DNA of 5,796 nt from an uncultured Variovorax sp. (GTDB lineage Bacteria; Pseudomonadota; Gammaproteobacteria; Burkholderiales; Burkholderiaceae). Position numbers and translations under genes: made by a program. The notes under the pieces are model-generated. The model was given only the letters and a program-made list of their open reading frames with translations. It did no database searches and had not been told where the DNA came from. This document shows, piece after piece, positions 4,955 to 5,796 of this stretch. Position 1 is the first letter of the stretch; each line of letters starts with the position of its first letter. Location: the NCBI GenBank assembly GCA_946478645.1, contig CAMLCW010000333.1, forward strand, positions 1-5,796. Reading direction: 5' to 3'.

Positions 4955-5341
4955 ATGGATCTGAGTTTCCAGTTCGGCCGCACGGCGCTCGCCCTCTGCG
5001 TCGGTTCGCTGCTGTCCGCCGCGGCTTCGGTGAGCGCGAGCGAGCTCGCCAGCGAACCGGCAGGCACGCCTGACGGCGTCAGCGCGGAAATCATCCGCCA
5101 GCATCTCGCCAGCACCTTGGCGGAGGACTCGGTGCTGAAGCCGCTTCCGCGCAACAACGAGCGCTACAGCTTCGACGGAAGGGTTCGCACCTATGTCGTG
5201 CCGGTCCGCCCGGCCATCGACAACCCGATGACCGGCTATTCGCGCTTCGACAGCAGTTCGTTCCGCCGCGACACCGTGGCCGCGGAGTTCTCGAACCTCG
5301 GCTGGCTCCAGGCGGTGTACAAGCGCATCGCCGAGGATTGA
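4955..5341 (+). CDS. Small exported protein of unknown function
   Basis: I do not recognise this 128-residue protein. Residues 1-28 look like a Sec signal peptide: a short start with Arg9, a hydrophobic core TALALCVGSLLSAAASV, and a likely cut after SVSA (25-28). The mature part of about 100 residues is mixed and polar. It has a helical stretch (VSAEIIRQHLASTLAED, 42-58), then RYSFDGRVRTYVVPVRP (70-86) and a helical C-terminus (AEFSNLGWLQAVYKRIAED). There is no lipobox, no obvious metal-binding or catalytic motif and no second membrane segment, so a periplasmic location is inferred. AAAGGAG (4942-4948), 6 nt before the ATG, is a strong ribosome binding site. Codon use is GC-rich like its neighbours. 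It is convergent with the next gene, with 26 bp between the stops. Nothing visible ties it to iron uptake apart from position. Confidence 0.8.
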   Translation: MDLSFQFGRTALALCVGSLLSAAASVSASELASEPAGTPDGVSAEIIRQHLASTLAEDSVLKPLPRNNERYSFDGRVRTYVVPVRPAIDNPMTGYSRFDSSSFRRDTVAAEFSNLGWLQAVYKRIAED

Positions 5342-5374
5342 GGAAGACGAGGCTCCAATCCGCCGCCTCAATCC
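5335..5374. repeat. Inverted repeat spanning both stop codons of the convergent genes
   Basis: GGATTGAGG (5335-5343) and CCTCAATCC (5366-5374) are perfect 9-bp reverse complements with a 22-nt loop. The plus-gene stop (5339-5341) lies in the left arm and the minus-gene stop (complement of 5368-5370) in the right arm. This position between convergent genes suggests a shared transcript-end hairpin, but neither side has a T-run. CAATCCGCC also occurs twice in tandem (5356-5364 and 5369-5377). Confidence 0.45.
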
Positions 5375-5796
5375 GCCTTGAACCCCGTCGCCGCCACCGC
5401 CTTGCCCCAGCGCACCGTGTCGGCGGCGATCAGGCGGCTGAATTCCTGCGCGGTGGTGCCCGTCACGCCGAAGCCCGCTTCCTCCAGCTTGGCCTTGCCG
5501 TCGGCCGACTGCACGGCCTTCCGGATGTCGGCCTCGAGCCGCGCGACGATGTCGGGCGGGGTTCTGGCCGGCACCACGATGCCGAACCAGGAATTGAAGG
5601 CCAGTTGCGGGTAGCCTTGCTCGCGGAAGGTCGGCACGTCGGGCAAGGTCGGGCTGCGCGTTTCGCCGCTCGAGGCGAGCGCCACCAGCTTGCCCGCCTT
5701 CACGTTGGCCGCCGACAGGCCCACGCTCGCGAAGGCCGCCGAGACGTCGCCGCTGAACAGGCCGCCCAGTGCATCGCCCGTGGTCTTGTAGTGCAC
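5368..5796 (-). CDS. Bug/TctC-family tripartite tricarboxylate transporter substrate-binding protein, C-terminal part
   Basis: 142 residues are visible before the window edge; the family is usually about 320-330 residues, so the N-terminal half and signal peptide lie outside. The frame is open to the last base and begins within HYKTTGDALGGLFSGDVSAAF, the place where Bug proteins have a YKGTGPALTDLLGGQV-like segment. It continues with VKAGKLVALASSGETRSPTLPDVPTFREQGYP, the family signature (KAGKLRALAV...R.P.LPDVPT..E.G.P), then WFGIVVPARTPPDIVARLEADI and a helical C-terminus ending GFKAD. These periplasmic proteins bind small carboxylates or related solutes for TctAB-type transporters and are greatly expanded as orphans in Bordetella, Variovorax and relatives. 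The ligand cannot be predicted. It is convergent with the small exported protein, with 26 bp between their stops, and appears unrelated to the iron cluster. Confidence 0.92.
   Translation of the reverse strand: MHYKTTGDALGGLFSGDVSAAFASVGLSAANVKAGKLVALASSGETRSPTLPDVPTFREQGYPQLAFNSWFGIVVPARTPPDIVARLEADIRKAVQSADGKAKLEEAGFGVTGTTAQEFSRLIAADTVRWGKAVAATGFKAD

Noticed and set aside
4754..5371. 205-codon minus-strand open frame across the small exported protein gene
   Set aside because: It has no ribosome binding site and no recognisable motif, and it opposes a gene with a strong ribosome binding site and a signal peptide.
1..5796. CRISPR array, tRNA, rRNA or insertion sequence
   Set aside because: No regularly spaced repeats, no cloverleaf-like or ribosomal RNA sequence, and no transposase-like frame or paired terminal repeats were seen.

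Overview
The window is GC-rich DNA with strong third-position GC. It looks like a betaproteobacterium of the order Burkholderiales, probably Comamonadaceae and Variovorax-like. That placement is inferred from three things: the style of the hcp/vgrG remnant, a Bug-family tricarboxylate-transporter binding protein, and a FecI/FecR/TonB-receptor cluster. No species can be named from the sequence alone.

Layout. (1) Positions 1-213, minus strand: the edge of a type VI secretion locus. A 44-codon hcp has kept its start and its end but lost the middle, and the first 24 codons of a probable vgrG follow 5 bp later. (2) Positions 214-615: a visibly AT-richer divergent intergenic region. It carries a 44-bp nested inverted repeat (301-344), smaller palindromes, and an exact TATAAT -10 box (575-580) facing the iron cluster. 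(3) Positions 616-4772, plus strand: a three-gene cell-surface signalling cluster. It encodes a FecI-type ECF sigma factor, a FecR-type anti-sigma factor/signal transducer that overlaps it by GTGA, and, 133 bp later, a TonB-dependent receptor with an N-terminal signalling (STN) domain. (4) Positions 4955-5341, plus strand: a small exported protein of unknown function with its own strong ribosome binding site. (5) Positions 5368-5796, minus strand: the C-terminal half of a Bug/TctC-type solute-binding protein, convergent with the previous gene and cut by the window end.

How the iron cluster would work, from knowledge of the Fec/Fox/Pup families: the receptor binds a ferric chelate and, powered by TonB, passes a signal from its STN domain to the periplasmic part of FecR. 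FecR is then processed and releases the sigma factor, which transcribes the receptor gene. Here the receptor gene carries a net -1 frameshift near 3670-3680. As written it cannot make one full-length protein of about 839 residues, although both halves look well conserved. It is therefore either a recent inactivation or a one-base sequence error.

The observations most worth a second look are the receptor frameshift, the internally deleted hcp next to vgrG, the nested palindrome at 301-344, and the conserved Gly-Thr autocleavage motif in FecR. I see no convincing new multi-gene system; the cluster is a recognisable iron-uptake signalling unit.
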